Below are positions 1 to 9,675 of a stretch of 35,684 nt of DNA, piece by piece (positions within the stretch are counted from its first letter, which is position 1; every line of letters begins with the position of its first letter). Below the pieces are notes generated by a model that did no database searches, was not told the DNA's origin, and saw only the letters and a program-made list of their open reading frames with translations. A program made the position numbers and the translations under genes. Origin of the DNA: Ascoidea tarda (nom. inval.) (Eukaryota > Ascomycota > Saccharomycetes > Ascoideales > Ascoideaceae); assembly GCA_030560485.1 (NCBI GenBank), contig JAKTTS010000109.1, positions 1 through 35,684 of the forward strand. The letters run 5' to 3'.

Positions 1-26
1 TCATTATCATTATCATTATCATTATC

Positions 27-54
<28 letters not shown>
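1..54. repeat. Hexanucleotide microsatellite (TCATTA)n in SEN54
   Basis: Nine head-to-tail copies of TCATTA open the window. On the minus strand they read as alternating Asp and Asn codons inside the SEN54 frame, so length changes keep the frame. The array may continue beyond the left edge. Confidence 0.9.
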
Positions 55-57
<3 letters not shown>

Positions 58-1202
58 GTGTCATTTTTATTAAAAATATTTATCAAATCATTCAAAGTTG
101 GAAAATTGCCTAGATTTGAATTCATAATAATTATTTTATAGTCAGGTTTTGGAGGATTACTTTTTTTAAAATTCACTTGTGGTTTCCATATATTATATAT
201 AATTTTAAAATTATTACTATTATTATTATTATTGCTATCGCTATCGCTATTGCTATTGTAATTGGTAAATGATATACTTCGTTTGTAGGGATTATGATAT
301 TTAATTAGTTGTAAAGAATTGTAAATATCCAAATAAGATTTGTAATTTTTAGAGCTAAAATGTTTAGTTGAAGCAAAAACCGGATAGGATAATAAACTTT
401 TTTTCCGTAAATAAAGAACTATACTGTTTTTGAAAAGTTTTAAAGTTGAGTTATTGTTAACTAGTTTGATAATGCTCCAGTAGTTTTTAACAAAAAAGTT
501 GTCATTGTTTATCAAGACATCTGTGCTTATGACACTTTTTTCATCGTCTTGGCCATTGAACACAAAGTTCTGCTGATTCTGTCGATGAATATAGTCATTA
601 TGGTCATTCGAGTTATCCTGAATCTCGTTATGTCTTTGAATCAAATAACCATGTCTTTTTAGTGTCGAGTAAACCAAGTATTTATCCAAATCATAGTTTG
701 ATTTAATACAATTCGAGTAACAGTTTTGCACAGATATGGGCACACCATTTGCTGAATCAAACACCTCTAGGTTCCCTCTTTCCATCAAATACAATAGCTC
801 TTCCCAGTTCAAGTACAACTGGTTGTCTGTGTTGTAACGGTTGACTGTGCCAATGTCTTTGAAATAATTGCCCTTCGGTTTGTTTATGACAGCCTTGTTG
901 ATGTCATGGTAGTATAAGCATTCCAAATGGTTCTTGTGAAAATGGCCCCTAAATTTTTCATCCGAGCTTCGTAGAATCTCGTACATTCTGTGCTTTGAAT
1001 TGTTCAATAGCTTTTGTTGGTAGTTGGTTCCATCAGGCTCAAAGTCCTTGTCGCCCTTTTTAAAGAAATTGGGTGCAACATTTGCTGATGAGCTAGAGGA
1101 GGAGAGTTTGGAGGAAAGAATGCCCCAGTCCTGAAAGTTGTCTTTGACCTCCTCCTCATCCACTTCGTTGTCATAGAGATTGTCTTCGGAGTCGTATTCC
1201 AT
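1..1202 (-). CDS. SEN54: tRNA-splicing endonuclease subunit Sen54, partial (3' end beyond left edge)
   Basis: An open frame on the minus strand starts at ATG 1202-1200 and stays open for 400 codons to the window edge, so the C-terminus is missing. The N-terminus is acidic (MEYDSEDNLYDNEVDEEE). It is followed by FEPDGTN, then NKPKGNYF, YLMERGNLEVF and YLVYSTLKRHGYLI, which are the landmarks of the Sen54 N-terminal domain in S. cerevisiae. Sen54 is a structural subunit of the heterotetramer with Sen2, Sen15 and Sen34 that cuts introns out of pre-tRNAs; in yeast the complex sits on the mitochondrial surface. The visible end is an Asn-rich and Asp-Asn stretch (from about residue 315, and the 6-bp repeat at 1-54) that probably lies in the spacer before the C-terminal domain, which is off the window. 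It is divergent from the septin gene. Family assignment is by motif memory only, but several motifs agree in order. Confidence 0.9.
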
Positions 1203-1784
1203 GGTGTGCTGGAGTCTTCAGTGGGTTTTCAGAACTATCTTCAGGGATTTAAAAGCGCTTCTCCAAAGTGATTATATCGTCCACGCCCAAAACGGCAGTG
1301 CAAGCTCCGCCACAGGCGGCGAAAGCGGCGAATGAGAGCAACACGAAAGAACACAAAATACTCAAAGAACACTCAAAGAACACTCAAAGAACACTCAAAG
1401 AACACTCAAAAAATTGCCTTCACACAAAAATGGCTCAAATGCACAAAGTCTCCCTTTGCCAGAGTAGTTTGGGTTGCTGCTTTTGTTGGTATAAGTTCCT
1501 GTTGAACATCTGAAGTGATTGCCATTGAGATCGATATCCACAACATATTCATCAACACTGGTTTTCTGACTGCAAAGACTACTGCTTGAACTAATTGGCT
1601 TCCTAGATATATCCAAAATGCCTTCAGCTTTCATTTGCGTTTGTTTTACTTTGTTGCTGGCGATAAATTCGGTTTTTTCAAAAAGCCTCTCATTCTGATT
1701 CCAAAAGCAAGAATGGTTATACTAATCTGTTTCATGGGTATCAAATGCTAATAGGTTTCCCCTGAGGAAGTTCGTCGTCGAAAA
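1203..1784. promoter_or_regulatory. Divergent promoter region SEN54 / septin
   Basis: This 582-bp gap lies between two gene starts and so must carry both promoters. It holds a short GC-rich patch around 1290-1335 and an 11-bp tandem repeat at 1361-1410. Short open frames in it have no recognisable motif and I read them as chance. No clear TATA box was picked for either gene. Confidence 0.6.
1361..1410. repeat. 11-bp tandem repeat (ctcaaagaaca), about 4.5 copies
   Basis: Four perfect copies of CTCAAAGAACA lie at 1361-1404, with a partial fifth copy to 1410. They are in the shared upstream region of SEN54 and the septin gene. The unit is not a multiple of three, in keeping with a non-coding repeat. 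Confidence 0.85.
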
Positions 1785-3119
1785 ATGGTTAAAAAAGGAT
1801 TGCAACTGAACATCATGGTGGTTGGCTACGAGGGAACAGGAAAATCAACTTTTATCAACAACTTATGCAACAAGATAGTCTTCCCAGAAAAAGAAGTTTC
1901 TTCCACTAATTTGATTGACTTCGATGATATTAAAACACACAACAATGAAAGCGATAATGAAATTGTCAGCAATTACTCGAATTTACCTCCAGGGTCATCT
2001 TCAAAACCCAAAGAAAGAGATATTGATATCAATAAATCCGACAGCATGTCTATTGATATCACCCAAATCGAGATTCATGAGAAAAATTCAACCCCCATCA
2101 ATCTAAATGTCATTATTACCTCAAAGTTCGGATCAAATATCAATAACAAATTTACCAATTTGAAAATTGTCAACTTTCTAGAGTCTCAGTTTGATCTCAT
2201 TCTCCAAGAAGAATTGAGAATTAAAAGAAATCCAAATTTGGTTGATCGAAGAGTTCATGTTGCTCTTTATTTTTTGACTAGTCCCATTTTAAAACAATTG
2301 GATTTGCAAGTTATAAATTCTTTAACAAGATTCACAAACGTCATTCCGGTAATTTCTAAAGCCGATTTGTACACTGAGCTGGAACTAATCAATTTCAAAA
2401 AACAGGTCTTATTTCAATTGAAAAAAAATAATATTCAAATTTTCAACTTCAATAATAATTACTACGATAGCGACAACAACACTAACCAATCAAACAGTAT
2501 TTACAACGATAGCGCTCAGGAAAATGACGAGTTGCAAAAATTGTTACCCTTTGCAATTGTCAGCAGCAACCACACAAAAGAAATTGATGGCATGGTATAC
2601 CATGTAAGAGAGTATCCCTGGGGCACTGTCAAAGTTGAGGACCCAAACTACAGTGACTTTTTGACTTTAAAGACTGTTTTATTTGGTTCTCATTTGCAAG
2701 AGTTCAAAGACATCACACATAACATTTTATATGAAAATTATCGTTCTCAAAAACTATCAACGGATGGGGGTTTTATGCACCAAAATAGCACAAATAATAA
2801 CAATAACAATAATAATAACAACACTAACACTACTACTAATAATAACAACAATAGTTCTTGCTTCCAAAAATTGGTTCCTCATAAAAATAGTGATACAAAT
2901 GCTTATATCAACAAAAAGAACATTACCAAAGACCGCAATTATTCATATGATTACGAAAATGGTGCTCGTTTTGATACAGCCTCATCATCAATTATTCAAC
3001 CAAATCAAGTTATTGATCCAGATTTAATCAAAATCGACAGTTTTTCAAACATAAACGACTCTTATAGTGAAAGAAGAAAAATGGTAATGGAAGATCAATT
3101 TAGCAAAATTTCTATCTAG
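1785..3119 (+). CDS. Divergent septin (sporulation-type septin candidate)
   Basis: The 444-residue product follows the septin plan. It has a P-loop GYEGTGKST at residues 14-22, the septin stretch DRRVHVALYF (154-163), a G4-like SKAD at 191-194 (AKAD in most septins), and the septin unique element with WGTVKVEDPNYSDF. Septins form GTP-binding filaments at the bud neck or the prospore membrane. The G3 motif, normally DTPGFGD, reads ITSKFGS at 111-117, so the Asp and first Gly are gone while the flanks still align. Between P-loop and G3 there is a polar insertion (about 41-100), and after the core an Asn-rich tail replaces an obvious coiled coil. Such drift resembles sporulation or accessory septins (Spr3, Spr28, Shs1), but I cannot assign orthology. 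Two codons are CTG (1806-1808 and 2379-2381). It is convergent with BET2, 204 bp away. Confidence 0.88.
   Translation: MVKKGLQLNIMVVGYEGTGKSTFINNLCNKIVFPEKEVSSTNLIDFDDIKTHNNESDNEIVSNYSNLPPGSSSKPKERDIDINKSDSMSIDITQIEIHEKNSTPINLNVIITSKFGSNINNKFTNLKIVNFLESQFDLILQEELRIKRNPNLVDRRVHVALYFLTSPILKQLDLQVINSLTRFTNVIPVISKADLYTELELINFKKQVLFQLKKNNIQIFNFNNNYYDSDNNTNQSNSIYNDSAQENDELQKLLPFAIVSSNHTKEIDGMVYHVREYPWGTVKVEDPNYSDFLTLKTVLFGSHLQEFKDITHNILYENYRSQKLSTDGGFMHQNSTNNNNNNNNNNTNTTTNNNNNSSCFQKLVPHKNSDTNAYINKKNITKDRNYSYDYENGARFDTASSSIIQPNQVIDPDLIKIDSFSNINDSYSERRKMVMEDQFSKISI
2797..2866 (+). repeat. Asn/Thr-coding AAT/AAC-rich low-complexity tract in septin gene
   Basis: A run of AAT, AAC and ACT codons encodes an Asn/Thr-rich stretch in the septin tail. 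It keeps the reading frame and lies outside the GTPase core. Confidence 0.8.
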
Positions 3120-3323
3120 AGAAGTCCAGCATTAAACTATGTTCCTTTGCAATCTTCTAACTTTTTCTAATTTTATATTGATCTTTTTCTAGTTTTATGT
3201 TCTGTTTCTAACCACTTTGTTTTTACTTTTTCAGCATTTATACGCTCTACAAATAAAAATTAGACTGTTTTTACTATTTTTGTTATTTTTGTTATTATCA
3301 TTAATATCATTAAGCTATCAAGT

Positions 3324-4343
3324 TTACTCTGCATATGGCCATCTTTTGAATTTTTTGGTTATTTCAATTGGCATACAATAAATTGGGTCAATTGCAACCA
3401 AATGCTCAAACTTCATTAAACTCAAACCAGCAATACCAAATAATGTATGGTAAACATCAACTTGGTTATCAGGCCTGTCACTGATTCCACCATTTTCCGA
3501 ATCCTGAGAGTGTAGAATGAATTGCCTCAACTTGCTTTGATCAATCCAGCTCAATTTGTTTAATATTGACAACGACGATAAAACCCACCAACTGTAACAA
3601 ACATCTGGCAATTTTTCGGGTCTCCCATTCAATCCACCATTCGCAACTTGTCTTTCACTTAACCACCAACCAAGTAGATTCTGGTCATTGATCACATCCA
3701 ATCTGTCCAATATTGCTAGTGTTCCAAGGCAGGTAAATACCTGGGCAGCATGAGACTCAGCTCCAGGAACCATTCCAAACCCACCATCAAAATTTTGGCA
3801 ATCATTAATAAAGTTCAAACTTGGCTCAACGACCTTCTTGGTCAATCTGCCTAAAATCGACAAACTAGATATGGCAGTGTAGATAAATCTTGTATCAATC
3901 TCTCCATACTTGTCGCCCTGAAACGAGCCATTGGGCAACTGCAATCCTATTATAAAATCAACAAGGTTGTTGATATCCTCTTCGTCCAAAACGTCCAACG
4001 AGTCCAAAGTCGCCAATATCTGAATAGCAGATAATGTGGATAGCAAGTGTCCATCGTGTTTGGGAAAAGCTCCAAATCCACCATTGTCTGGATCTTTACA
4101 GCTCAATACAAAGCTGATCACATCCTCTTTATCAAGCGAGTTCTGAGAGCCCAATAGATACAAAGCTGTCAAGCCCCAATAGAGCCCATTCATTCGTAGA
4201 TGCTCAGTCAACCAGTACTCGTAGCTTTCGTCCTTGGTGTTGAGATTCACAACATACTGGACATGTTTCTCCTTCAAAAGTGTTAATTCGTCCTGTTGGT
4301 GTGCCATTGTAGGTTCTGATGCTGGCAATTCAGTGCAAACCAC
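3324..4343 (-). CDS. BET2: Geranylgeranyltransferase type II (Rab GGTase) beta subunit
   Basis: Bet2 with Bet4 attaches geranylgeranyl groups to the C-terminal cysteines of Rab/Ypt GTPases presented by Mrs6, and so is needed for vesicle transport. The 339-residue product is close to family length. It contains LTLLKEKHVQY and YEYWLTEHLRMNGLYWGLTA near the N-terminus, then repeated alpha-alpha barrel units with GGFG or GGL signatures. The zinc ligands expected for prenyltransferases are present: D247 and C249 in PDVCYSWW and H299 in DVYHTLFGI. The S. cerevisiae protein begins only a few residues before LTLLKEKH, so Met13 (ATG at 4307) may be the true start. The gene is head-to-head with IWR1, with 79 bp between the outermost ATGs. 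No CTG codon was found in frame. Confidence 0.96.
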   Translation of the reverse strand: MVCTELPASEPTMAHQQDELTLLKEKHVQYVVNLNTKDESYEYWLTEHLRMNGLYWGLTALYLLGSQNSLDKEDVISFVLSCKDPDNGGFGAFPKHDGHLLSTLSAIQILATLDSLDVLDEEDINNLVDFIIGLQLPNGSFQGDKYGEIDTRFIYTAISSLSILGRLTKKVVEPSLNFINDCQNFDGGFGMVPGAESHAAQVFTCLGTLAILDRLDVINDQNLLGWWLSERQVANGGLNGRPEKLPDVCYSWWVLSSLSILNKLSWIDQSKLRQFILHSQDSENGGISDRPDNQVDVYHTLFGIAGLSLMKFEHLVAIDPIYCMPIEITKKFKRWPYAE

Positions 4344-4422
4344 TTCTTCAACTAGTTTTGTGTGGACAGGAGATTTGTACCAGAAAAAATCGGAGACTTT
4401 TTGGTTTTGCCTTCACTAACAG

Positions 4423-5781
4423 ATGTGTCAAGTTTCAGCAAGGGATACTCGTCAAACACCAACTGCAACCGAAGAAATGCTCAAACCTGAGGACACCAGT
4501 TCTCTAGGTATCATCAAGATCAAAAGGAAAAGGACTGAGGACCCTTTGCAGGCGTTGGTCATAGAAAACTCAAGACTCCTTAAGAAAACCAGAAGCTGCT
4601 TATTCAAATTGAAAAGGACTGACGAAGTTAGCCAAATTGATGTGGACAACGAAGATGAAAATATACTACAACCTGACATAAACTATGATGGAAATGGGTC
4701 TTTGAGTCTGGAAGGTCAAAAGAAAGAAAAGAAAGTGTTCTTATTACCTCGAAAACGTAAAGAGCTGGTTTTTACGCCAGTAAATCAGAATCACAAGCGA
4801 TTCCAGTCAAGTTTTGTTAGCAAGAGCAATGAAACCACAGTGCAAAAAGCTACCTCTCAAATAGATGGGGAAGATTTTGAGGTAGACGATATATTGTTGC
4901 AAATGGTTGATGAATGTTTGGCTCTTGAGGGAAAAAAAACCCAATTAAGTGGAACCACACACAAAGATATTCAAAATGGTAACAACAACAGCAGCTCACT
5001 ATTCTCTAGTAATCATAATTTGAAAACAAATAAGAATAGCAGTGAACAAACCAGTACTTACGTTTACGATGTCTATGAATTCACCAACTCCACAGACCAG
5101 TTGTTGAATTATTTCGCTGCATCTCAAGACATGCAGACTATCTCTAAAATAGACTTGTCTCGAATTGGTTATATCAGATTTGAAGATGAAGAACTAATAA
5201 GTCTATTGGATCAGGAAGATGAAAATGATTCTGAAAACTTGAATAAAATGACTGATGATGAGGACTCAAACGCTGAAGACTTTTACAAGAACGATTATCC
5301 CGACAATGAAGACGATGATAACTCAATAATTTTCAATACAAATGATTACGACTATGACTATGATTATGATTATAATGATAATAGATTCAATGAATACGGA
5401 AACCATCGTCCCAAAACTAGTTATTCAATCTCAGAAGAAAACGAAGAATATTTTGATGATATTGAAGATAATAATCAGCGAGGCGATTTAAAATTCAAAG
5501 ATATAGAGTCTATCTATAAAACTTTCAATAAAAATCATAAAAATTTGGTTACTACTCTATCCCACTTGAGTCTGAATGAAGATAAAATTGCAGATGATTC
5601 TGACAGTCCTGGGGATGATGATGATTATTATCATTCGAATGAATCAAATGATGATGATGATTCAGAGATATTCCAAAGAAATTACTTTGCTCCAAGCGAT
5701 AGAGATGATCCAAGGGCAATGCATAGAGACAAAATTTTTGGCAAGCTACAAAAACTAATTGATAAAAATAAGAAAAAATAA
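4423..5781 (+). CDS. IWR1: RNA polymerase II nuclear import factor Iwr1
   Basis: Iwr1 binds assembled RNA polymerase II in the cytoplasm and brings it into the nucleus with importin alpha. The N-terminal part has the family signature IKIKRKRTEDPLQALVIE (about residues 31-48), a basic stretch usable as a nuclear localisation signal. The middle has VYDVYEF and, from about residue 281, DSNAEDFYKNDYPD, which is the conserved acidic Iwr1 core. The C-terminal third is strongly acidic, with DYDYDYDYDY and DDDDYY runs, and ends in DDPRAMHRDKIFGKLQ. At 452 residues it is longer than S. cerevisiae Iwr1 because of Asn/Asp-rich linkers. The first ATG is used here; Met19 (4477) gives MLKPEDTSS just before the signature and is an equally good start. 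Convergent with SMF1. Confidence 0.9.
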   Translation: MCQVSARDTRQTPTATEEMLKPEDTSSLGIIKIKRKRTEDPLQALVIENSRLLKKTRSCLFKLKRTDEVSQIDVDNEDENILQPDINYDGNGSLSLEGQKKEKKVFLLPRKRKELVFTPVNQNHKRFQSSFVSKSNETTVQKATSQIDGEDFEVDDILLQMVDECLALEGKKTQLSGTTHKDIQNGNNNSSSLFSSNHNLKTNKNSSEQTSTYVYDVYEFTNSTDQLLNYFAASQDMQTISKIDLSRIGYIRFEDEELISLLDQEDENDSENLNKMTDDEDSNAEDFYKNDYPDNEDDDNSIIFNTNDYDYDYDYDYNDNRFNEYGNHRPKTSYSISEENEEYFDDIEDNNQRGDLKFKDIESIYKTFNKNHKNLVTTLSHLSLNEDKIADDSDSPGDDDDYYHSNESNDDDDSEIFQRNYFAPSDRDDPRAMHRDKIFGKLQKLIDKNKKK

Positions 5782-6110
5782 TGATTTATTAAAATTAACC
5801 CAAAAGAAAATTGTTTTATAATTTATTATGTGTAACAAAAAAAAGGCTATGGTCAGAATAGGTATTTAATAGAAAGGATAGAATAAAGAACTGAAAGAAT
5901 AATTGAATTGGTTTAATAATATTCACATAGATATAATTAACAAACAAAAGAGATAAAAACAAATCTAAAAAAAATACAACTACTCAAAATGGAGATAGAA
6001 GAAAAAAAAAATCACAAAGAAGAATAGATGCAGATGTATTTAGGAGCAAAAACTAAAAAGTTTTAAAACAGTTGAAATAAAAATAAAATAAAAATATAGA
6101 ATTAAAATTT
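5782..6110. other. Convergent 3' intergenic region IWR1 / SMF1
   Basis: This 329-bp, very A-rich gap separates two convergent stop codons. I see only A-rich tracts of the kind that carry yeast poly(A) signals, and no gene. Confidence 0.6.
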
Positions 6111-8081
6111 TTAGATTCGAACATCTTTACCCAAAATAAAACTGAATAGAAGGTAGATATTCAATGAGGTTATAAACAACCAAATTATGACCGATATTAT
6201 GTTAGTCAACAAACTATTGCTCATATCTTTATAACCAATTATTTGATTATCATTTTCAATATTGTTTAGTAAACGATTTGAATCAGAAATATCGGATTCA
6301 TTATCAGATTCGTTGTGAGATTCACTGTTGTTGATAACAGATAACCTTATTGACTCATTGGGATCATTATCATTTCTTGTTATTGGTACTCTCATAATTT
6401 TTTTGTTTGCTGTAAAATAAATTAATGGGGCAGACACAATGGGTAATAATAAACTCAACAAAACTTGAGAAAAATTTAAAGCATTTGATAAACCTGATCT
6501 GCCAGTTATTAAAACTAGTAAAAAACAAGGAATAATGGCAATTGATCTTGGTATCAATCTCCTCAAAGCTGGAGGAAAAGTCCAATTTAAAAAGCCTTCA
6601 GAAACCATTTGCCCAGCTAGAGTACAAACGATTCCAGCAGATTGACCAGAAAACAATAAAGCAAGAGCAAATACAAAACCAGCGGTCTTTGATAAATTTG
6701 TACATAACAACTCATAGATAGAAAACAAATCAGCACTATCTGCAATTGAAGGATCATTACTATTATGAGTATCAGCTAAAGTTGCACCAGCAACTATTAA
6801 GATTGAAGAATTGACAAACAAGGCAACAGTTAACAACGAAATAATTAATTCAGTTATGCTATAGATAATTGTATCATTTATGGCGTTCATTGAAGGTCTA
6901 TAATTTTCATCTAATTCATCATTATCATAAGAGAATTGAGAAGGAGGGGCATAATTATTGTTTTTAATATCATAGTCCTTTAGACGTGCTTGAACTAGAC
7001 CAGAGCCTAGATATAAGGAGTGGGGCATGACAGTTGCACCCAAGATCGCCAAACTCAAGTAAAGACCATCACCATGAAGAATGATTTTTGAAGGCAAAAA
7101 TCCCTCGAATAATTCCTTGACTGAAGTGATTGAGCTGGAGACATCGAATAATTCCACTGTAAAGCACACTACAGTTGATATGACTAGGAATGTTACAAAA
7201 AATTCGAAAATTCTTATGATAAACAAAGGGCCATTGGGTTTATATGCCAATAAAACAATCAACACATCAATAATTGTTAATAGAACTCCGATAATCAAAG
7301 GTATATTGAAAAGAATATTCAAGGCAATCGCAGTACCAACCACTTCAGCTAGATCAGTCGCGATTATTGCCAACTCTGTTAAAACATAAACAAATATATT
7401 TAAATAAAATGGTAGATTCAATTTACACAATTGAGCTAAATTTTGACCAGTTATAGCTCCTAGTTTACATGACAAACTTTGTAAAAAAATAGCCATTATA
7501 TTTGATAATAGCACGGAAAACAAAAGTTTATATTTGAAATGAGCACCAGCAGCCACAGCAGTTGAATAATTGCCTGGATCCATGTATGCAACAGACACCA
7601 TGATTCCCGGGCCAATGAATTTTATATATTTCTTGACAACTTTAAAAATATTGGAAACAAAGACAATGAATTTGCTGCTAGAAAAAAATTCAGCTGTGGA
7701 CTTGCTTAAGTTTTCAGTATCAGTATGACCCATCAAAGGGTCATTTGGGCTCTCGTTATCATTATTGTTAATGTTGTGGTTATTGTTAGAGCTGTTACTC
7801 AAAGTGTTCGATGAGGTGGATAAGTTGCCTAAAGCCTGCCGGATTTCTTTATAATAATTCGCATTGCGATTGTCATTAGTCATTTCTTCATTAGTCTCCG
7901 TGTTTATGTTGTTTTTGTTATGATTGGTGTTATTGACAAAAGTTGAGTTGTTTGGAGTATTTTGGGCGTGGGAGTTTATATTTAGATTTTGAATAGGTTG
8001 AGATTCGAGGGAACTTTTAATAGACAAGGCTGGAGAGGTGGGTTTGATCGTAGATTCAGCATCAAAAGTAGGATTGTTCAT
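6111..8081 (-). CDS. SMF1: NRAMP-family divalent metal (manganese) transporter, Smf1 type
   Basis: NRAMP proteins couple proton flow to import of Mn2+ and other divalent metals; Smf1 works at the plasma membrane and is controlled by Rsp5/Bsd2 sorting. The 656-residue product has a long Asn/Ser-rich cytosolic N-terminus (about 1-150), then hydrophobic segments. The metal-site helices are intact: DPGN at 168-171 within FIGPGIMVSVAYMDPGNYST, and MPHS at 352-355 within ILGATVMPHSLYLGS. Further Smf1-like stretches are ATDLAEVVGTAIALN, LLFSGQSAGIVCTL and, near the C-terminus, YKDMSN. The similarity runs closer to Smf1 than to Smf3. An in-frame TGA lies two codons before the ATG, which supports this start. 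Upstream on the same strand lies an intron-like element (8359-8444). No CTG codon was found in frame. Confidence 0.93.
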   Translation of the reverse strand: MNNPTFDAESTIKPTSPALSIKSSLESQPIQNLNINSHAQNTPNNSTFVNNTNHNKNNINTETNEEMTNDNRNANYYKEIRQALGNLSTSSNTLSNSSNNNHNINNNDNESPNDPLMGHTDTENLSKSTAEFFSSSKFIVFVSNIFKVVKKYIKFIGPGIMVSVAYMDPGNYSTAVAAGAHFKYKLLFSVLLSNIMAIFLQSLSCKLGAITGQNLAQLCKLNLPFYLNIFVYVLTELAIIATDLAEVVGTAIALNILFNIPLIIGVLLTIIDVLIVLLAYKPNGPLFIIRIFEFFVTFLVISTVVCFTVELFDVSSSITSVKELFEGFLPSKIILHGDGLYLSLAILGATVMPHSLYLGSGLVQARLKDYDIKNNNYAPPSQFSYDNDELDENYRPSMNAINDTIIYSITELIISLLTVALFVNSSILIVAGATLADTHNSNDPSIADSADLFSIYELLCTNLSKTAGFVFALALLFSGQSAGIVCTLAGQMVSEGFLNWTFPPALRRLIPRSIAIIPCFLLVLITGRSGLSNALNFSQVLLSLLLPIVSAPLIYFTANKKIMRVPITRNDNDPNESIRLSVINNSESHNESDNESDISDSNRLLNNIENDNQIIGYKDMSNSLLTNIISVIIWLFITSLNIYLLFSFILGKDVRI

Positions 8082-9675
8082 TGCTCAGCAGTTGTAGTGT
8101 ACTTTATATCAGCAGAAACACACACCATCAACACAAATAGCATCAAAAGAAGCGACTCAGAGGACAAAACACCAACAAAAAGAACGCAAATCCCCAAAAT
8201 GGAATTTCGCACCAAGAATCTGGTCACATGGCACATTTCTCAAAAAGGAAATTTCTGGAAGTTGATATAATAAAATTGAAGTGTTTGATTCTTTTAAGGA
8301 TTGTGTATTAGATCTATATGCTACAAGGCTACAAAACTTCTATGGAGTCTCTATATAACTACAAGCAAAAACAGCTTTAGTAACACAGGAGAATTGAATG
8401 CCAACTTTCACTCATATGTAAACAAGGAGGTGAGCTATACTTACCATGACTAACTCAATTCAACCTGGAAAGTTGAAAAACCAAAAACAGTTCGGAGAGA
8501 TGTTTGTTCTTGCGCATTCTTTTTTCCCATTGATTGGTGTGGATATGAGGAAAAAAATTCAATTTCTAGTCATACTGGTAGACAAAAAGTTAACTTACCC
8601 AACTAATAGCTTATAATGCTATCTAATAAATTGCGTAGAAAAAGGGAATTCACCTCAATATATCCACATTGTTTTTAATATCAATTTTCTTGAAAAGCCA
8701 ATAAAAACCCCTGTTTATATGCTGATTAGAGCACTTCTGATTCATGCAGTTAAAAATATTTTTATGCTGGAGCTTCATTGAGTAACCCAAGGATACATAA
8801 ATCTCATATTGAAGTATAAAAATAATAGTTTTAAACTCAACAACTCAACTCAGATATATATGATATTGTATCGAGTTTAAATTCAAGTTCTGTGTGTTTT
8901 GAGTCAAACAGTATGATTCTAATATGGATATGGTTCTAGATAATCTTAAACAATAAATGTATAAGAAAGAAAAAATTAATATCACCATGGATAAAATTAA
9001 TTTTTTCTTTCAACAGGGCTCTTTTTTTTTTATTTTTTCATGTTATAGGAAAAAAAAGGAAACAAAAATATACACTTAAATAAATCAAAGGGATTGATAC
9101 AAAATAATACTAATAGCAACAAAACACAAGAAATAAAACAAAAAAACAATACACATCAGTAGAAATAAATAATAATTGAGGATAATATTCTTTAATCATT
9201 CACTCTTTTTCTATCATTCTTGTAACATGCCATTTATTCACCCAATACCAATTCTTTCAAAGACCATTTAAAAGAAGACACGCAATAAGACTTTGCAATT
9301 CTCTTTGCAATTCTCTTTTCACTTTTTTATTAATCTTATTATATTTTTTTTTTTTTTGTGTGCATTCCAAATAAATAAATGAAACCGTGTTGTGAATGTT
9401 TTGATAAACCTTAAGGGAAAAGGAGAAGGTAATGTTGATGGATAATAGATAAATAAAATTAAATAAAATCAAAGATATGGATTTAGAGTTTGAAGAAACT
9501 CGAACAATAATCAAATTCGGGATAGGGATAAACAGTGTTACTAGTACAGATATGGATAAGGTTATGATATATTAGGATATATTAGGATAAAATATGATTG
9601 GAAATAAAACTCGAAACTCATTCTTCAGTTGATTGTCTTCAAAAACCAATAATTTGATTGACATTAATGTGGGAT
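8082..9675. other. Long intergenic region between NPL3-like gene and SMF1
   Basis: This 1.6-kb gap between two minus-strand genes is the longest in the window. It must hold the SMF1 promoter and 5' leader and the NPL3-like 3' UTR. Apart from an intron-like element at 8359-8444 (minus) and T- and A-rich tracts (8997-9070, 9345-9358), I see no protein gene and no tRNA. A non-coding transcript is possible but not shown. Confidence 0.5.
8359..8444 (-). other. Candidate 86-nt spliceosomal intron upstream of SMF1
   Basis: On the minus strand the segment starts with GTAAGTAT, which fully pairs with the 5' end of U1 snRNA. It has TACTAA at 8382-8377 followed by A in place of the final C, a T-rich stretch, and ends TTGTAG, with the branch A about 18 nt from the end. 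Size and spacing match the proven-looking intron at 10509-10591. An ATG lies directly before the 5' splice site; spliced, it would read only ten codons to a stop. It may be a 5'-leader intron of SMF1, about 280 nt ahead of its ATG, or part of a separate non-coding transcript. Confidence 0.42.

Noticed and set aside
8438-8520. ATACTTACC on the plus strand as the 5' end of a U1 snRNA gene
   Set aside because: The stretch after it lacks the U1 loop that binds U1-70K (GATCAYGAAG-like) and a Sm site. The motif is better explained as the complement of a 5' splice site (GTAAGTAT) on the minus strand.
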